NCBI RefSeq assembly: GCF_000786105.1
Contig: NZ_JTEV01000003.1
Location: forward strand, 186,001 to 250,000
DNA: 64,000 bases
From: Bdellovibrio sp. ArHS
GTDB taxonomy: Bacteria; Bdellovibrionota; Bdellovibrionia; Bdellovibrionales; Bdellovibrionaceae
Direction: 5' to 3'
Shown here: piece by piece, positions 63,270-64,000 of the stretch
Position numbering within the stretch: the first letter of the stretch is position 1
How the letters are laid out: every line of letters starts with the position of its first letter
The notes under the pieces: generated by a model
Told to the model about the DNA's origin: nothing
The model's input: the letters and a program-made list of their open reading frames with translations, nothing else
The model's database searches: none
Made by a program: the position numbers and the translations under genes

Positions 63270-63998
63270 ATGAAGTTTTCTCAGAGGTTACACGAAGGCG
63301 TTTTTCTTAAGCGCTACAAAAGATTTTTCGCCGATGTTCAATTTCAGGGACAGGAAGTGGTTGCTCACGTCCCTAATACTGGCAGCCTGAAAAGTGTGAA
63401 CAACCCGGGACAGCTGTGTTTGATTTCCGAGACCGACAATCCCGAGAGAAAGCTCAAATTCACATTGCAGGCGATTCAGTCTCCGCAAGGTTCTTGGGTG
63501 GGGGTGAATACCGCGACTCCGAACACTGTGATGAAAGAAACTTTGTTAGAGGTTGTTGGCAAACCGGGAGTCCTCGGCACCTTCGCGCATTGGTCTGTTT
63601 TTGACGAGGTCAAACCCGAGTATAAAATCAGCGCGGAAACGCGTTTGGACTTTGTTCTGAAAAAAAAGAACAGTGAAAAAATGCATTTTATCGAAGTGAA
63701 AAATGTGACCTTGGCGGAAGCAACCACCGCCAAATTTCCTGATGCGGTTTCTGAGCGTGCGCAAAAACATTTGCGTGAACTGATGCAGTTGATAGAGCAG
63801 GGGCATAGCGCGGAAATCGTTTTCACAGTGCAACGCCCTGACTGCGACGTGTTTGCGCCGGCAGATGATATTGATCCCGCTTATGGTCAGCTTTTACGTG
63901 AAGCCCATGGGAAAGGCGTGAAGGTCACACCTTTGGTGGTCAAACTCAGCCCCGAAGCTGTTGAACTTTCCGAGCAGGAATTGCCGTGCCGGTTCTAA
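63270..63998 (+). CDS. sfsA: DNA/RNA nuclease SfsA
   Basis: 242 residues. FLKRYKRFFADVQFQGQEVVAHVPNTGSL, LDFVLKKKN followed by EVKNVTLAEATTAKFPDAV, and RAQKHLRELMQLIEQG are the SfsA signature; the E-x-K in FIEVKNV is the PD-(D/E)XK-type nuclease core. Earlier work linked the family to sugar fermentation, later to nuclease activity. AAGGGG lies six bases before the ATG. Divergent from the E2 gene. Confidence 0.93.
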   Translation: MKFSQRLHEGVFLKRYKRFFADVQFQGQEVVAHVPNTGSLKSVNNPGQLCLISETDNPERKLKFTLQAIQSPQGSWVGVNTATPNTVMKETLLEVVGKPGVLGTFAHWSVFDEVKPEYKISAETRLDFVLKKKNSEKMHFIEVKNVTLAEATTAKFPDAVSERAQKHLRELMQLIEQGHSAEIVFTVQRPDCDVFAPADDIDPAYGQLLREAHGKGVKVTPLVVKLSPEAVELSEQELPCRF

Positions 63999-64000
63999 AA

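Overview
The window is one continuous stretch of bacterial chromosome with about 60 protein genes, very short intergenic gaps and mid-range GC. I see no tRNA, rRNA, CRISPR array, insertion sequence or prophage. The content points to a Bdellovibrio-type predatory deltaproteobacterium (Bdellovibrionota). The evidence is a TIGR02147-family regulator paired with lineage-type secreted proteins, many small exported proteins of unknown function, and a FHA-GGDEF protein that matches the predation diguanylate cyclase DgcB, followed by an ECF (RpoE-like) sigma factor. The species assignment is inferred from remembered families, not from a database search.

Layout. 1-8.7 kb (mostly minus): an Rsm22-like methyltransferase (cut by the window edge), a GT9 heptosyltransferase-like gene and gcvP in one operon; then an MFS transporter, two uncharacterised envelope proteins, a histone-H1-like protein and a DUF4286 protein. 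8.7-13.9 kb: the TldD/TldE protease pair, a small exported protein, an EpmA-like EF-P lysine ligase with an extra N-terminal domain, and an IHF/HU protein. 14-19.2 kb (minus): gdhA, pyrD, a Nudix hydrolase and two glycosyltransferases, tightly packed. 19.3-24.8 kb: an exported alpha/beta hydrolase, a DadA-like oxidase, an AlkB-like dioxygenase, the heptose-7-phosphate kinase gene and a DOPA-dioxygenase-like gene.

24.8-29.8 kb (minus) holds a coupled three-gene unit: a radical SAM protein, a nuclease-helicase fusion (PD-(D/E)XK plus XPD/DinG), and a protein joining a degenerate DnaQ-type exonuclease domain to an intact-looking GIY-YIG nuclease. I regard this as the best candidate for an under-described system, probably DNA repair or processing. 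29.8-36.2 kb: a second MFS transporter, rlmN, a PfkB sugar kinase, the TIGR02147 regulator, and two related exported proteins, one of them an internally deleted copy of the other. 36.2-39.7 kb: a GMC (cholesterol-oxidase-like) oxidoreductase overlapping an alpha/beta hydrolase whose nucleophile position is Cys.

39.8-47.4 kb (plus) is the signalling block: a coiled-coil protein carrying Asp/Glu-Lys-Thr motifs, a metallophosphatase, pgi, dgcB (with a near-consensus promoter that predicts a leaderless mRNA), an exported protein, then ECF sigma, a single-TM protein and a periplasmic Spy-like protein. 47.1-50.8 kb (minus): a Gln-rich small protein whose ribosome binding site can be masked by its own leader, two lipoproteins (one a HExxH aminopeptidase-like), a beta-barrel protein and a TonB-like protein. 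50.9-54.2 kb (plus): PilZ, PhoH (with a large 5' hairpin), MaoC, a BLUF blue-light sensor and DoxX. 54.2-64 kb: lipB, a VWA lipoprotein, an MltD-like lytic transglycosylase, a DUF72 protein, a DUF3011 exported protein, the E3 and E2 subunits of a 2-oxoacid dehydrogenase complex, and sfsA.

Functional links: the heptose kinase and GT9 gene both fit LPS inner-core synthesis; LipB would supply the lipoyl groups that the two E2 lipoyl domains need; DgcB, PilZ and possibly the DKT-motif protein belong to cyclic-di-GMP and phospho-threonine signalling.
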